Source: JACVRN01 sp036403815
GTDB lineage: Bacteria > Acidobacteriota > Blastocatellia > Pyrinomonadales > Pyrinomonadaceae
Direction: 5' to 3'
NCBI GenBank assembly: GCA_036403815.1
Contig: DASWQH010000034.1
Location: forward strand, 1-64,000
Length of the DNA: 64,000 nt
In this document: positions 18,801 through 26,437 of the stretch, one piece after another
How the letters are laid out: each line of letters begins with the position of its first letter
Position numbering within the stretch: the first letter of the stretch is position 1
Position numbers and translations under genes: made by a program
Notes under the pieces: model-generated
What the model was told of the DNA's origin: nothing
What the model saw: the letters and a program-made list of their open reading frames with translations, nothing else
Database searches by the model: none

Positions 18801-19123
18801 GACCAGTTCGGCTCCTGTGTCTTGGCTGTAAAAAGTCCGTCGCCCGCGAAGCGGCGCACCAACCCCAAAGCCCCTCGAATAGTCTTATCGAAGCGGGTTT
18901 CATCCGACAACTCGTTGACGAGTTCATAGCCTGAGACGACTAAGACCACACGACCTCGAAAGACCATTCGATAGATTGGGCCGTACTCGCGCGCAAGCCT
19001 GACCATATCCTGCACCGGCGTGGCCGCGCTGAGATCAAACATATTTCCCAGCAAAAACTTTTCCGGCGGCTGTGGAATGCGTGCGAGCTTCCGGTCTGAT
19101 TTTATTGCCTGTTCTGCGTCCAT
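15854..19123 (-). CDS. Bifunctional cytochrome P450 / NADPH-P450 reductase (CYP102, BM3-like)
   Basis: This is a self-sufficient fatty-acid hydroxylase of about 1089 residues. Numbered from 2 residues before the chosen ATG, the haem domain has I-helix A280-GHETT, ExxR at 339-342 and FGNGQRAC421IGRQ. A linker near 480-510 leads to the FMN domain (LYGSNMGTAEEL), then the FAD/NADPH reductase domain ending ..YLVDVWSSS. Aligned by eye to Bacillus P450 BM3, the substrate-site Phe87 corresponds to Phe100 and Arg47 to Arg60, while Tyr51 is Val64. This suggests fatty acids as substrates with some difference at the channel mouth. It lies 32 nt upstream of the WS/DGAT gene. Confidence 0.93.
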   Translation of the reverse strand: MDAEQAIKSDRKLARIPQPPEKFLLGNMFDLSAATPVQDMVRLAREYGPIYRMVFRGRVVLVVSGYELVNELSDETRFDKTIRGALGLVRRFAGDGLFTAKTQEPNWSKAHNILLPNFSHRAMKGYHPMMLDIAEQLVLKWERLNAGEEIDVVREMTNLTVDTIGLCGFGYRFNSFYHDSEHPFVSAMANALGTSMDELSDMPMEKLVQKKRSRQFQVDVRTMNEIVDRIIKDRRAVGEDLSDKTDLLSYMLSGVDKKSGEQLDDLNIRYQVITFLIAGHETTSGLLSFAIYHLLNHAYVLARAVEEVDRVFGDDLSIKPTYAQVNQLTYIAQILKETLRLFPTAPAYALVPYTDTVLGGRYKIKRQHQINVLLPMLHRDPRVWGEQAEVFNPDNFMPEKEAALPPNAYKPFGNGQRACIGRQFALQEATLVIAMILQRFKLIDHTRYELKIKETLTMKPEDFRIRVRLRRDDERSFYKKDSQVQRLYDDETFSKSEAPSPKAEKHETPLLALYGSNMGTAEELARRIAGDAEENGFAVKVAPLDDYIGRLPKEGLLVITSSSYNGKPPDNAAQFCDWLERGGLAADSLNGVTYAVFGCGNRDWATTFQAVPRFIDERLAQLGARRFYLHGEGDARDDFEGQFQKWYQPLRSLVARELKLKFEIDGKQKPLYKLEIVAGEQASPFVDSFAARPMRVAVNRELHRKEGLNPSTRSTRHIELELPEDVTYAAGDHLGVVPHNGETLVKRVAARFGFERDAFIRLRKTGSRKTFLPVDETISVYRLLADYVELQETTTRTQLNTLVEYTECPPEKIKLAAWTGDDEQSASRYREEVFDRRKSLIDLLEEFPACTLPFEVYLEMLSPLRPRYYSISSSPLVTARRCSITVAVVEGDARSGRGTFAGVCTNYLRRQTEQSVIYAFVKDTKSVFRLPDNPATPIIMVGPGTGIAPFRGFLQERAALKAQGQEIGASILFFGCRHPQQDFIYEDELRRFENEGVTKLSASFSRVDGQPKCYVQNEIYVRRDEVWQLLEAGAVIYVCGDASRMAPDVGRTVAAVYSEKTGASGAAAERWLNEMTTQNRYLVDVWSSS

Positions 19124-19159
19124 CTTCAATTGATTAAATGATTCGATTGGCCGTGATTG

Positions 19160-19726
19160 CTAAAGCGTCAATCCGGTGACATCGTACGACATCACGATTA
19201 AATCATGCGTGCGTCCCCTTCGGTCAATCACGTAATCGGCCAGCAGAGCTTCAACCGTAAACCCCAGCCGCTCGAAAACCTGGCGCGCTCCCTTTTGCTC
19301 CGATGCCATGCGCGCCACGACCTTCTGTAATTCTTTCGCGCGTGCAATGGTATTGACTTCATCTGCGAGTAGATTTCCCAAGCCTTTGCCGCGAAATTCC
19401 GGGCTGATGAGCAATTGAATTTCGCCCAGATGCCGCGTCCACGTCAGATTGTTGACGGTGAGCGTCCCGTGCCCTACGAGTCTTCCATCTGATTCAGCCA
19501 GCACGGTGACGACGCGTCCTGCTTTGATCTCTCTCATCCAGCCGTCAACTGCTTCCGGCTCAGTAATGTCAATCGAGAGAAAGAGCAGGTCGTCCGTGGG
19601 CAGGAGACGCGCAAAGGCCAGAAGCGCGTCTCTGTCCTCTGCCTGCATCAAGCGCAAAGTAACTCGCCTGTCACCGAGCGTCGTCGTCCACGGGTAATTT
19701 CTTTTTGAAACTGATGTATTAGCCAT
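19160..19726 (-). CDS. GNAT-family N-acetyltransferase
   Basis: From the ATG with GGAG in front (MANTSVSKRNY) the protein has 188 residues. The GNAT acetyl-CoA-binding segment LLISPEFRGKGLGNLLADEV is present (Q/RxxGxG/A type). A longer open frame to 19873 would run into an inverted-repeat element and is rejected. The substrate is unknown. It lies just upstream of the CYP102 gene on the same strand (36 nt). Confidence 0.85.
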   Translation of the reverse strand: MANTSVSKRNYPWTTTLGDRRVTLRLMQAEDRDALLAFARLLPTDDLLFLSIDITEPEAVDGWMREIKAGRVVTVLAESDGRLVGHGTLTVNNLTWTRHLGEIQLLISPEFRGKGLGNLLADEVNTIARAKELQKVVARMASEQKGARQVFERLGFTVEALLADYVIDRRGRTHDLIVMSYDVTGLTL

Positions 19727-19821
19727 TGTCACTCCAATATGAGACTTCAACCTTCTCGCCTTAACCTTCGGGGTCAGTTGTACTACAAGCTGAACTGAGC
19801 AATCCAGCGAGGACCTGATTT

Positions 19822-19958
19822 GTGGGGGCGAAGGACAAGTCCTCTGCCCGTCGCGCTGCAAAGCGCGAATCAAGTTTCACTTAATTCAAGATTGAACGTA
19901 ATCAATCTTCATTATCGTCTTTCAGACGATACGGGCAGAGGACTTGTCCCTGCCCCTA
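19822..19958. repeat. 137-bp inverted-repeat element (MITE-like or large hairpin)
   Basis: Arms of about 28 bp (19822-19851 and 19931-19958) share GGACAAGTCCTCTGCCCGT in opposite orientation with few mismatches. Two smaller hairpins lie inside (CGCGCT..AGCGCG near 19852 and TCGTCT..AGACGA near 19915). There are no heptamer words, so this is a different class from the arrays elsewhere. It sits between the acyl-CoA ligase stop and the GNAT gene. Confidence 0.7.
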
Positions 19959-19976
19959 CGGTTTTGAAATGCGCTC

Positions 19977-21662
19977 TTAGCTTTTAGCTTGCTCTTCTTC
20001 GCGTAAGACGCGATGCAGAATTTTCCCGACCGGCGTTTTCGGCAGGCTATCACGTATTTCAACGACGCGCGGAACTTTATAAATCGCCAGCCCCGTTTTG
20101 CAGTGCTCGATTATCTCGTCGGAGCTTGCTTCCGCACCCGGTTTGAGCACGACGCACGCTTTGACCGCTTCGCCCCTGTACGAGTCCGCGACGCCTATGA
20201 CGGCTGCTTCCATCACGGCAGCATGCGTATAAAGCACGCTCTCGACCTCCGACGGGTAAACATTAAAGCCGCCGACTATAATCATGTCTTTCTTGCGCTG
20301 CATGATGAAGAAATAGCCGTCCTCGTCCATACGCGCGACATCGCCTGTATGAAGCCACGTGCGCCCTTCGGCATCGGTTCTGAGCGCGATTGCCGTTTCG
20401 TCCGGGCGATTCCAGTAGCCCTTCATCACCTGCGGGCCTGCTATACAAATCTCGCCCTCCTCTCCGAGTGGAACTTCGCGCGTACCTGTTTCGAGGTCAA
20501 CGATTTTCACAAAAGTGTCAGGATACGGCAGGCCGATGCTGCCCGGCTTGTAAGGCATTAGATACGGAGTTGAATGCGTGACGGGCGAAGCTTCAGACAA
20601 ACCGTAGCCTTCGTTGAGCGCGCCGCCCGTGATGCGGTCAAACTGTTCTATAACTTCTAACGGGAGGGGAGCCGAGCCGCTGTTGAAAATGCGGATTTTG
20701 TCTATACCGGATTCCCTTGCCTGCGGGTGATTGAGCAGCGAGATGTAAATCGTAGGCACTGCGGGAAAGTAGGTCGGGACGTAATCACGTATGGCCGCGA
20801 GCAGCGCGTCCACGTCGTATTTCGGAATCAAAATTTGCCGCGCGCCCAGCCATGTGCCGTGTAACAGGCCAATCGTAAAGCCGTAAACGTGATACATGGG
20901 GATTACCAGCAGGAAAGTTTCCGTGCCGCGAATGAGATGCTCGTGTCCCCAGATTGTAGATTGCACGACGTTAGCGAAAATGTTGTAGTGCGTGAGCATC
21001 GCGCCCTTGGGCACACCCGTAGTCCCGCCCGTGTATTGCAGGACGGCTACATCGCTGAGCGCGTCAATCTCTACACGCGGTAAATCCGGCGCGTCCACCC
21101 CGGCCATCAACTCGGACATAAGCGTTGTGCCTTCGACGCGTGATGTCTGCGCGGCAGCAACCGAATACTCCGCTACGGAAGTAATCAAGACCGTTTCAAT
21201 GCCGGTCTGTGCTTTGACGTTGAGCGCGACGGGCGCTAGCAGATCAAGCGTCAACAGAAGACGAAAGCCGGAATCGTTGGCGACGACCATCAATTCGCGC
21301 GGAGTGTAGAGCGGGTTGATGTTCACGACGATTGCGCCGAGCCGCAAGATGGCAAAAGTAGCGACTAGATACTGCGGACAATTCGGCAGCATGATGCCTA
21401 TGCAATCGCCTTTGTGGACGCCCAGACGATGAAGCGCGGTCGCCAGCCTGTCTGCCTGTTCTTTAATCTGGCTGTAGGTCAGCTCTGCTCCCAGGAAAAT
21501 CGTCGCGGTCTTGTCCGGAATTTCTATAGCCGTTCTACGCAAAATCTCGTAGAGCGAGCGGCGAGGGTAATTAATCTGCGGGCGCACCCAGTAATCGTAC
21601 TGCTTGAGCCAGGGTCGCTCCGCATAAGGTGATTGTTCGTAGCCTACTTCTGCTTTAGTCAT
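19977..21662 (-). CDS. Long-chain fatty-acid CoA ligase (AMP-binding)
   Basis: The 561-residue adenylate-forming enzyme activates fatty acids to acyl-CoA. The P-loop-like YTGGTTGVPKGAMLTH motif, the GYGLSEASPVTHSTP core motif, the WLHTGDVARMDEDGYFFI hinge and the final Lys in LPKTPVGKILHR are all visible. The start has GGGAGAA about 6 nt upstream. It is the most upstream gene of the same-strand lipid run that ends with WS/DGAT and the lipase. A second CoA ligase of a different subfamily is at 27150-29057. Length and motifs fit FadD; chain-length preference is unknown. Confidence 0.9.
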   Translation of the reverse strand: MTKAEVGYEQSPYAERPWLKQYDYWVRPQINYPRRSLYEILRRTAIEIPDKTATIFLGAELTYSQIKEQADRLATALHRLGVHKGDCIGIMLPNCPQYLVATFAILRLGAIVVNINPLYTPRELMVVANDSGFRLLLTLDLLAPVALNVKAQTGIETVLITSVAEYSVAAAQTSRVEGTTLMSELMAGVDAPDLPRVEIDALSDVAVLQYTGGTTGVPKGAMLTHYNIFANVVQSTIWGHEHLIRGTETFLLVIPMYHVYGFTIGLLHGTWLGARQILIPKYDVDALLAAIRDYVPTYFPAVPTIYISLLNHPQARESGIDKIRIFNSGSAPLPLEVIEQFDRITGGALNEGYGLSEASPVTHSTPYLMPYKPGSIGLPYPDTFVKIVDLETGTREVPLGEEGEICIAGPQVMKGYWNRPDETAIALRTDAEGRTWLHTGDVARMDEDGYFFIMQRKKDMIIVGGFNVYPSEVESVLYTHAAVMEAAVIGVADSYRGEAVKACVVLKPGAEASSDEIIEHCKTGLAIYKVPRVVEIRDSLPKTPVGKILHRVLREEEQAKS

Positions 21663-21962
21663 GAACCATTCTCCCGATTAAACGGCGGTCATAAAACTCT
21701 GTCCATAAAGATAGTGTGTCTGGTGATATAACCGGCTGCATCGGACGAATTCAAACACTGCCGAGCCTTTGAGCCTTGCCTTTATTTTACACAAAGCCCT
21801 TGGCAATAGCGTTTACGCGGATTCCTTGATTTCCCCTCGAAGCCCTTAGATATTTTCACGTTATGCCCGAAAAAGGTAGGAAAATTTCACGTCGTACCCG
21901 AATCTTTTTTCAGGCTATGCGGGAATCTACGTCTGTCAGTTGTATTCTCCATCCGGCGTATT

Positions 21963-22169
21963 TCACTTAATCGCTGAACATATAGTTGCTCTCGCAGATT
22001 CCGGCGTGAAGTGAAATAAGGTCTCTCTAATGAGACGATTAACAGGAAACTTTTCATTTTGGTGGGCATGGTCAAGTACTATCTCAACGGCATCTATCAT
22101 AAACTTTCTATCCATAATCACAGGGAAGTGTTGCCCGCGCCTGTCAACAAAGTCTGTTATCAGTCTCAT
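21963..22169 (-). pseudogene. Unrecognised short open frame, possible gene remnant
   Basis: A 68-codon frame encodes MRLITDFVDRRGQHFPVI.. and continues to ..ARATICSAIK. It stays open upstream of the ATG for at least ten codons. The composition looks protein-like rather than random (mixed charged and hydrophobic residues, no runs), but I do not recognise a family. It lies in the gene-poor flank of the toxin-antitoxin pair, so a decayed fragment is more likely than a functional gene. Confidence 0.25.
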
Positions 22170-22257
22170 CCTGTACTCAATGAGGCTTAGAGCGAATAAT
22201 ATCGAATAAAGACAAGTGAATCTGGGTGCGTCTTATACCTATTTCTTCAAAATCGAA

Positions 22258-22286
22258 TTTAGATGATTGCGAAGCCAGCATATAAT
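22258..22286 (+). promoter_or_regulatory. Probable darTG promoter (TTTAGA-N17-TATAAT)
   Basis: A perfect -10 hexamer TATAAT at 22281-22286 is preceded at 17 nt by TTTAGA, a weak -35. The darT start codon is 80 nt downstream. Only the -10 is convincing. Confidence 0.45.
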
Positions 22287-22366
22287 CAGATACCATTATT
22301 ACAATACTCACTCGCTAGATTTTCAATGAACAGTAGACTTGTCGGCTTGAAGAAAAAGGATGGCAA

Positions 22367-22951
22367 ATGAACCGCGCTGACATAACGGAACTGCATTACA
22401 TCACGGCAATTGCGAACCTGACTTCGATATTGCAGCACGGGATTCTTTCTCATAGACTCGCCGACAAACTTGCCCATTATTCTGTTGCGATGCCTGAGAT
22501 TCAGGAACTGCGAAAAAACAAACAAATTCCTGGAGCACGCATGCTGCATGAATATGCGAACCTTTATTTTGATGCACATAATTCGATGCTCAGTAAGTGC
22601 AGGCAACGTAACAATGAGATTTGCGTGCTTCGAGTTAACCCGCAGGTTCTTGATCTAATCGGGGTAATCGTTACTGATCGCAATGCGGCGAGCGGTTGGG
22701 CGAGTTTTAGGCCAGCGTCTGATGGGCTAACTTACTTAGATTCTAAACGTTTATTCGCAAGATACTGGACGCATGCAGACCCATACGAGCAGATGAATCA
22801 TAAGTCTGAAAAGTGTGCTGAAGTCCTGGTGCCCGACCGTGTTGAGCCTCATTTTGTGATGGGGTCATATGTGGCAAATCAGACCGCCCTAGCATCATTC
22901 CAGGCTTTAAATACTGGATTGCCAGTGCAAATCCGCGCTATGTTTTTCTGA
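22367..22951 (+). CDS. darT: DarT ssDNA thymidine ADP-ribosyltransferase toxin (DUF4433)
   Basis: The 194-residue protein matches the DarT/DUF4433 family: ELHYITAIANLTSILQHGILSH near the N-terminus (NAD-binding), a conserved ML..Y..LYFDAHNSML segment at residues 60-80, and a C-terminal KCAEVLVPDRVEPHFVMGSYVAN block with the catalytic Glu. DarT toxins attach ADP-ribose to bases in single-stranded DNA, block replication, and in several systems abort phage infection. The start has AAGGATGG upstream. darG follows with its ATG 7 nt after the darT stop. Both genes look AT-richer than their neighbours, consistent with a mobile defence module. Confidence 0.88.
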   Translation: MNRADITELHYITAIANLTSILQHGILSHRLADKLAHYSVAMPEIQELRKNKQIPGARMLHEYANLYFDAHNSMLSKCRQRNNEICVLRVNPQVLDLIGVIVTDRNAASGWASFRPASDGLTYLDSKRLFARYWTHADPYEQMNHKSEKCAEVLVPDRVEPHFVMGSYVANQTALASFQALNTGLPVQIRAMFF

Positions 22952-22958
22952 GGTGCAT

Positions 22959-24068
22959 ATGAAAATTCTGGTTGGAGATATTTTACAGTCCAAAGCCCAA
23001 ACGTTGATCAATACAGTCAACTGCGTTGGGGTCATGGGTAAGGGCATTGCTTTGGAATTCAGGAAGCAATTTCCAGGGATGTTTGCTGATTATGTAAAAC
23101 GGTGCGAGCGCAGAGAAGTGAAACCAGGAGTCCCCTATTTATTTGAGAGAGAGTCGCCGCCTAATATCATCAATTTCCCTACCAAGGATCACTGGAAATC
23201 GGTTTCGCGAATTGAGGATATTGAGAATGGCTTGCAATATTTATTGAAGCATTACAAAAAATGGAACATAAGCTCGCTGGCAATACCCCCCTTGGGGTGC
23301 GGTAACGGACAACTTGAATGGAAAGCCGTCGGCCCGTTGATCTATCGTTATGCCAGTCAGATAAACGCTTCGGTCGAGATGTATGCCCCTTACGGGACAC
23401 CACCCAAAGAATTGACGATTGAATTTCTATCGCAAGTTTCTACCGGTTTCCTTCCATACGACAACAAAATCACTGCGTCCGTCATCAACCCCGCCTGGAT
23501 TGCCCTTGTGGAGATTCTGCGCCAGATAGAGGAACAGCCATATCATTGGCCTACCGGACGAACTATTTTTCAGAAGCTGGCCTACGTTGCCACCCGAGAA
23601 GGGCTTCCTACAGGCTTTGTATATCTAAAGAGCAGTTTCGGTCCCTTCAGCAAAGACCTGAAAAGGGCTGAGACGAACTTGGTAAATAACAATCTACTTC
23701 AGGAAGAACGAAAGGGCCAACGGTTTATGGTCAAGGTTGGCCCTAATTTCGAGAGAGTCCGAAAGGATTTCCGGGCATCGCTAGATCAGTGGAAGCCAAT
23801 TATTGACAAAACCGCCGACCTGTTTATGAGGATGAATACCAATCAGGCGGAGGTTGTTGCGACCGTGATCTTTGCGACTGACTCACTTAAGAAGCAAAGG
23901 GACGTGTCGCCGACTGAAACCGAGGTACTAGACTGCGTTCTCCAGTGGAAGCATCGCCGCCGCCCACCTCTGGACGTACCTATCGTTGCCTCAACGATTC
24001 GCAATCTCGGAATGCTTCGTTGGCTTAATATACAACTAGATGAGAATCTGCCCGTTCCAGAGGAATAA
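22959..24068 (+). CDS. darG: DarG macrodomain antitoxin (DNA ADP-ribosylglycohydrolase)
   Basis: The 369-residue protein has an N-terminal macrodomain: KILVGDILQSKAQTLINTVNCVGVMGKGIALEF, then SLAIPPLGCGNGQLEWKAV. A long C-terminal region (about 170-369) matches the DarG part that binds DarT. Macrodomain DarG removes ADP-ribose from DNA and so reverses the toxin. The ATG at 22959 is preferred because GAGG at the darT stop serves as ribosome-binding site; a GTG 6 nt upstream is possible. The pair is co-directional and translationally close. Confidence 0.9.
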   Translation: MKILVGDILQSKAQTLINTVNCVGVMGKGIALEFRKQFPGMFADYVKRCERREVKPGVPYLFERESPPNIINFPTKDHWKSVSRIEDIENGLQYLLKHYKKWNISSLAIPPLGCGNGQLEWKAVGPLIYRYASQINASVEMYAPYGTPPKELTIEFLSQVSTGFLPYDNKITASVINPAWIALVEILRQIEEQPYHWPTGRTIFQKLAYVATREGLPTGFVYLKSSFGPFSKDLKRAETNLVNNNLLQEERKGQRFMVKVGPNFERVRKDFRASLDQWKPIIDKTADLFMRMNTNQAEVVATVIFATDSLKKQRDVSPTETEVLDCVLQWKHRRRPPLDVPIVASTIRNLGMLRWLNIQLDENLPVPEE

Positions 24069-24074
24069 TCGGTC

Positions 24075-24102
24075 GGCTCTTGATTGTCATCAATCAAGAG
24101 CC
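24075..24102 (+). terminator. Hairpin after darG
   Basis: A perfect 12-bp stem (24075-24086 with 24091-24102) and a 4-nt TCAT loop start 7 nt after the darG stop. There is no U-tract on the plus strand, so termination or mRNA 3'-end protection are both possible. Confidence 0.6.
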
Positions 24103-24138
24103 ATCTGCTAATAACAACCCAGCGTGACCTTTACGTAG

Positions 24139-24375
24139 CAAACTCTTAATCTCGATTCATATCAAACGCTGGCATTTCAAATCGCAATCATCAACACCTT
24201 CAAGGCCAACACTGGCACGATACCGATTCCATGCCTGACCTTGAGGCTTGGCCTCGCTCCAGCCGATTGGGTTGTGGAATTGCGTGCTAAGCTCTGCGAA
24301 GAAGTTGTTGATTTTCGGCGAAGTGAGATCTCATTTTACGTGCGAATTATGGCTGATCAAAATTCTTACTGTTGA
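24139..24375 (+). pseudogene. Orphan open frame without a start codon, possible gene remnant
   Basis: After an in-frame TAG, 78 codons stay open and encode QTLNLDSYQTLAFQIAII.., then LRLGLAPADWVVELRAKLCE, ending ..RIMADQNSYC. It has a protein-like composition but no in-frame ATG and no recognised family. It may be the 3' part of a gene truncated when the DarTG module or its neighbour arrived. The rest of the 24069-24648 gap holds a GC-rich stretch with short hairpins and no recognised feature. Confidence 0.3.
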
Positions 24376-24648
24376 TTCGAAGCCTGCAGCTTGAGCCTAC
24401 AGGGGCGCTTATGCTAGCCTTGCCGCTCCTACGGTTGTTGTGGGCGTTTCCGGCTTACGATTTCCTGACGAGGTTTCCCCTTAAAAAACAGAATGCAAGG
24501 CCGCGAGTCTTTCAAGCTCGAACCTCTGTTTGTGTTCTGTTGAGTTCCGCTAGCGGTTCGAGAGCCGGTCTTGGCTCGTGCGTTTTCACCTCAGGTTGGG
24601 CGGCTTGAATCGGTAGCTTAATAAAACAGGAGTAGAGAAATTACAGCG

Positions 24649-26340
24649 ATGATTACGAACTCACGCCAATCCGTTTTGCGGCGTCAATGGTCTGCGGTGC
24701 TGCTTGTGCTGCTGCTTATTTCCTCGTCCGCTTTCGGCTGGCAGCAACAGGCGGTCGCGCCCGCAGCCTCCGGCGCGTCCGCGCTCTCTGCCGCCGAACG
24801 TGCTTTGAGCGAGAGCGTCAAGGTTGAAACGATAAAGGATGTGACGACGGCGCTATCTTCGGACGAGATGCAGGGACGCGGAACGATGCAGCCGGGCGGC
24901 GAAAAGGCCGCCAGCTATATTGCCGAACGGTTTGCCAAGCTGGGGCTGAAGCCTCTGGGGGAAAAGAACGGCTACCTACAACCGATTAAGTTCAGGGAGA
25001 CGGAGTTTCTGCCGGAAACAAGTCTCAAGGTGGGCGATGCGGCGTTGAAGCTTGGCTCGGATTTCGTTGTCGCTCCGCCTTTGAGCGGCGACAAGGCAGC
25101 GAGCGGACAGATGGTCTTTGTGGCTTACGGGCTGGTTTCAGCAACTCCGAAACGAAACGATTTCGCTGGAATTGATGTCAAAGGAAAAATCGTCGTCATG
25201 CTCGACGGCCCGCCGCAGAGCGTGAGCCTTGAGGCATGGAAAAAGGCCAAGGCGCAGATGACAATCATGCTCGACGTAGTAAGAGGAGGAGCCGCAGGGA
25301 TAATCTTCGTCAGTCATGGCAGAGAGGAGCATCCTTACTCGGAGATGGCAGACTATTTGTCGCGCCGCCAGCTTGATCTAGCGGACGACGAAGAGCTTCC
25401 AGCCTTTCTGCCTCCGTTTCTGATGGTGAGCAACGAGACCGCAGAGAAGTTGTTTGCTCAATCGGGCACGACCTTCGCTCAGGCTCTTGAGAAAGCGGAG
25501 AAAGACTGGTTCACGCCCTTCAATCTTAAACAGTCTGCGAAGATTACAGTGCGCATGAAGAAGACTAAGGGCACCGGCAACAACGTCGTAGGACTCCTTG
25601 AAGGCTCGGATGCGAAACTGAAGAACGAGGCGATTGTTTACACAGCCCACTATGACGCGTTCGGCGTGGGCGCTGCGGGTCGCATCTATCATGGCGCAGC
25701 CGACAACGCCATAGGCGTCGCAGAGATGATAGCGATTGCAGAAGCCTTCACGCAGTCGCCTACGAAGCCCAAACGCTCGATTATCTTTCTGGCCGTCACG
25801 GGCGAAGAGTACGGCTTGTACGGCTCTGAGTACTGGGCTAGGAATCCAACGTGGAAGCTCAAGCAGGTGGCCGCCAATCTGAATTTCGACGGCATGGGAA
25901 CGGAAGTTTACGGCCCAGTCAAAACGGTCGTCGGATACGGAGCCGAGCACTCTTCGCTAGGCCAGTTGCTGAATGATGTTGCTGCGGCCTTCGGCATCAA
26001 GGTCATTCCAGACCCGATGCCGGATGAGAAATCATTCTACCGCTCGGATCATTATGCTTTCGTCAAGAAGGGCGTGCCAGCGTTGATGCTGCTCGGCGCA
26101 CCTGAAGGTGAAACGTCGCGTTGGATTGACCGCATGAAGAAGTGGGAGAAGACGGATTACCATCAGCCTACGGATGTGATTCGCGCCGATTGGGATTGGA
26201 ACGGCCCTCGCGCCATAGCACAGGTCGGCGTCGTAATGGGAATGCGTCTCGCCAGTACCGACGCTATGCCCGCATGGCTACAAAACTCCATCTTCAACCG
26301 CGAGCGCGGAACCAACGCACCCGCGCCGGAAGAACCGTGA
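24649..26340 (+). CDS. M28-family zinc peptidase with PA domain, secreted
   Basis: The 563-residue protein begins with a signal peptide (hydrophobic AVLLVLLLISSSAFG after basic residues). A protease-associated insert is visible around residues 100-290 (GIDVKGKIVVMLDGPP and GGAAGIIFVSH). The peptidase core has the zinc-ligand series AHYDAFG, GAADNAIGVAEMIAIAE, GEEYGLYGSEYW, NLNFDGMG and RSDHYAFVKKGVPALML. It probably acts in the periplasm or outside the cell as an aminopeptidase on peptides. The ribosome-binding AGGAG is rather far from the ATG. It is convergent with the reductase gene at 26438. Confidence 0.9.
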   Translation: MITNSRQSVLRRQWSAVLLVLLLISSSAFGWQQQAVAPAASGASALSAAERALSESVKVETIKDVTTALSSDEMQGRGTMQPGGEKAASYIAERFAKLGLKPLGEKNGYLQPIKFRETEFLPETSLKVGDAALKLGSDFVVAPPLSGDKAASGQMVFVAYGLVSATPKRNDFAGIDVKGKIVVMLDGPPQSVSLEAWKKAKAQMTIMLDVVRGGAAGIIFVSHGREEHPYSEMADYLSRRQLDLADDEELPAFLPPFLMVSNETAEKLFAQSGTTFAQALEKAEKDWFTPFNLKQSAKITVRMKKTKGTGNNVVGLLEGSDAKLKNEAIVYTAHYDAFGVGAAGRIYHGAADNAIGVAEMIAIAEAFTQSPTKPKRSIIFLAVTGEEYGLYGSEYWARNPTWKLKQVAANLNFDGMGTEVYGPVKTVVGYGAEHSSLGQLLNDVAAAFGIKVIPDPMPDEKSFYRSDHYAFVKKGVPALMLLGAPEGETSRWIDRMKKWEKTDYHQPTDVIRADWDWNGPRAIAQVGVVMGMRLASTDAMPAWLQNSIFNRERGTNAPAPEEP

Positions 26341-26437
26341 AAAGCAGGTAACGGGTGTCAGGTGCCGGGTGCCGGTAAAAGCAAATCAACTGGATTCTCT
26401 TTTACCAGCACCCGGCACCTGACACCCGATACCTGCT
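26341..26437. repeat. Inverted heptamer array between two convergent genes (word cRggtgc)
   Basis: Both arms read, from the stop codon inward, aagcaggta.cgggtgt.caggtgc.cgggtgc, followed by gtaaaag near the loop. The plus-strand gene ends TGA at 26338-26340 and the minus-strand gene ends TAA at 26438-26440, so the element fills the interval exactly and each stop codon borders one arm. The arms match almost perfectly. Confidence 0.85.

Larger units (their letters stand above)
21663..22366. other. 704-nt gene-poor stretch before darT
   Basis: The half next to the CoA ligase holds only short hairpins and AT-rich sequence. The middle carries an unrecognised minus-strand open frame (21963-22169). 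The last ~110 nt contain a perfect TATAAT and probably the darT promoter. No complete known gene was seen. Confidence 0.6.

Noticed and set aside
19727..19873. N-terminal extension of the GNAT gene
   Set aside because: The extra 49 codons run into the 137-bp inverted-repeat element; ATG 19726 has its own GGAG site.
24372..24608. Plus-strand open frame of 78 codons before the M28 peptidase
   Set aside because: No ribosome-binding site, Arg/Ser-rich and motif-free translation, and it lies in GC-rich hairpin sequence; judged non-coding.
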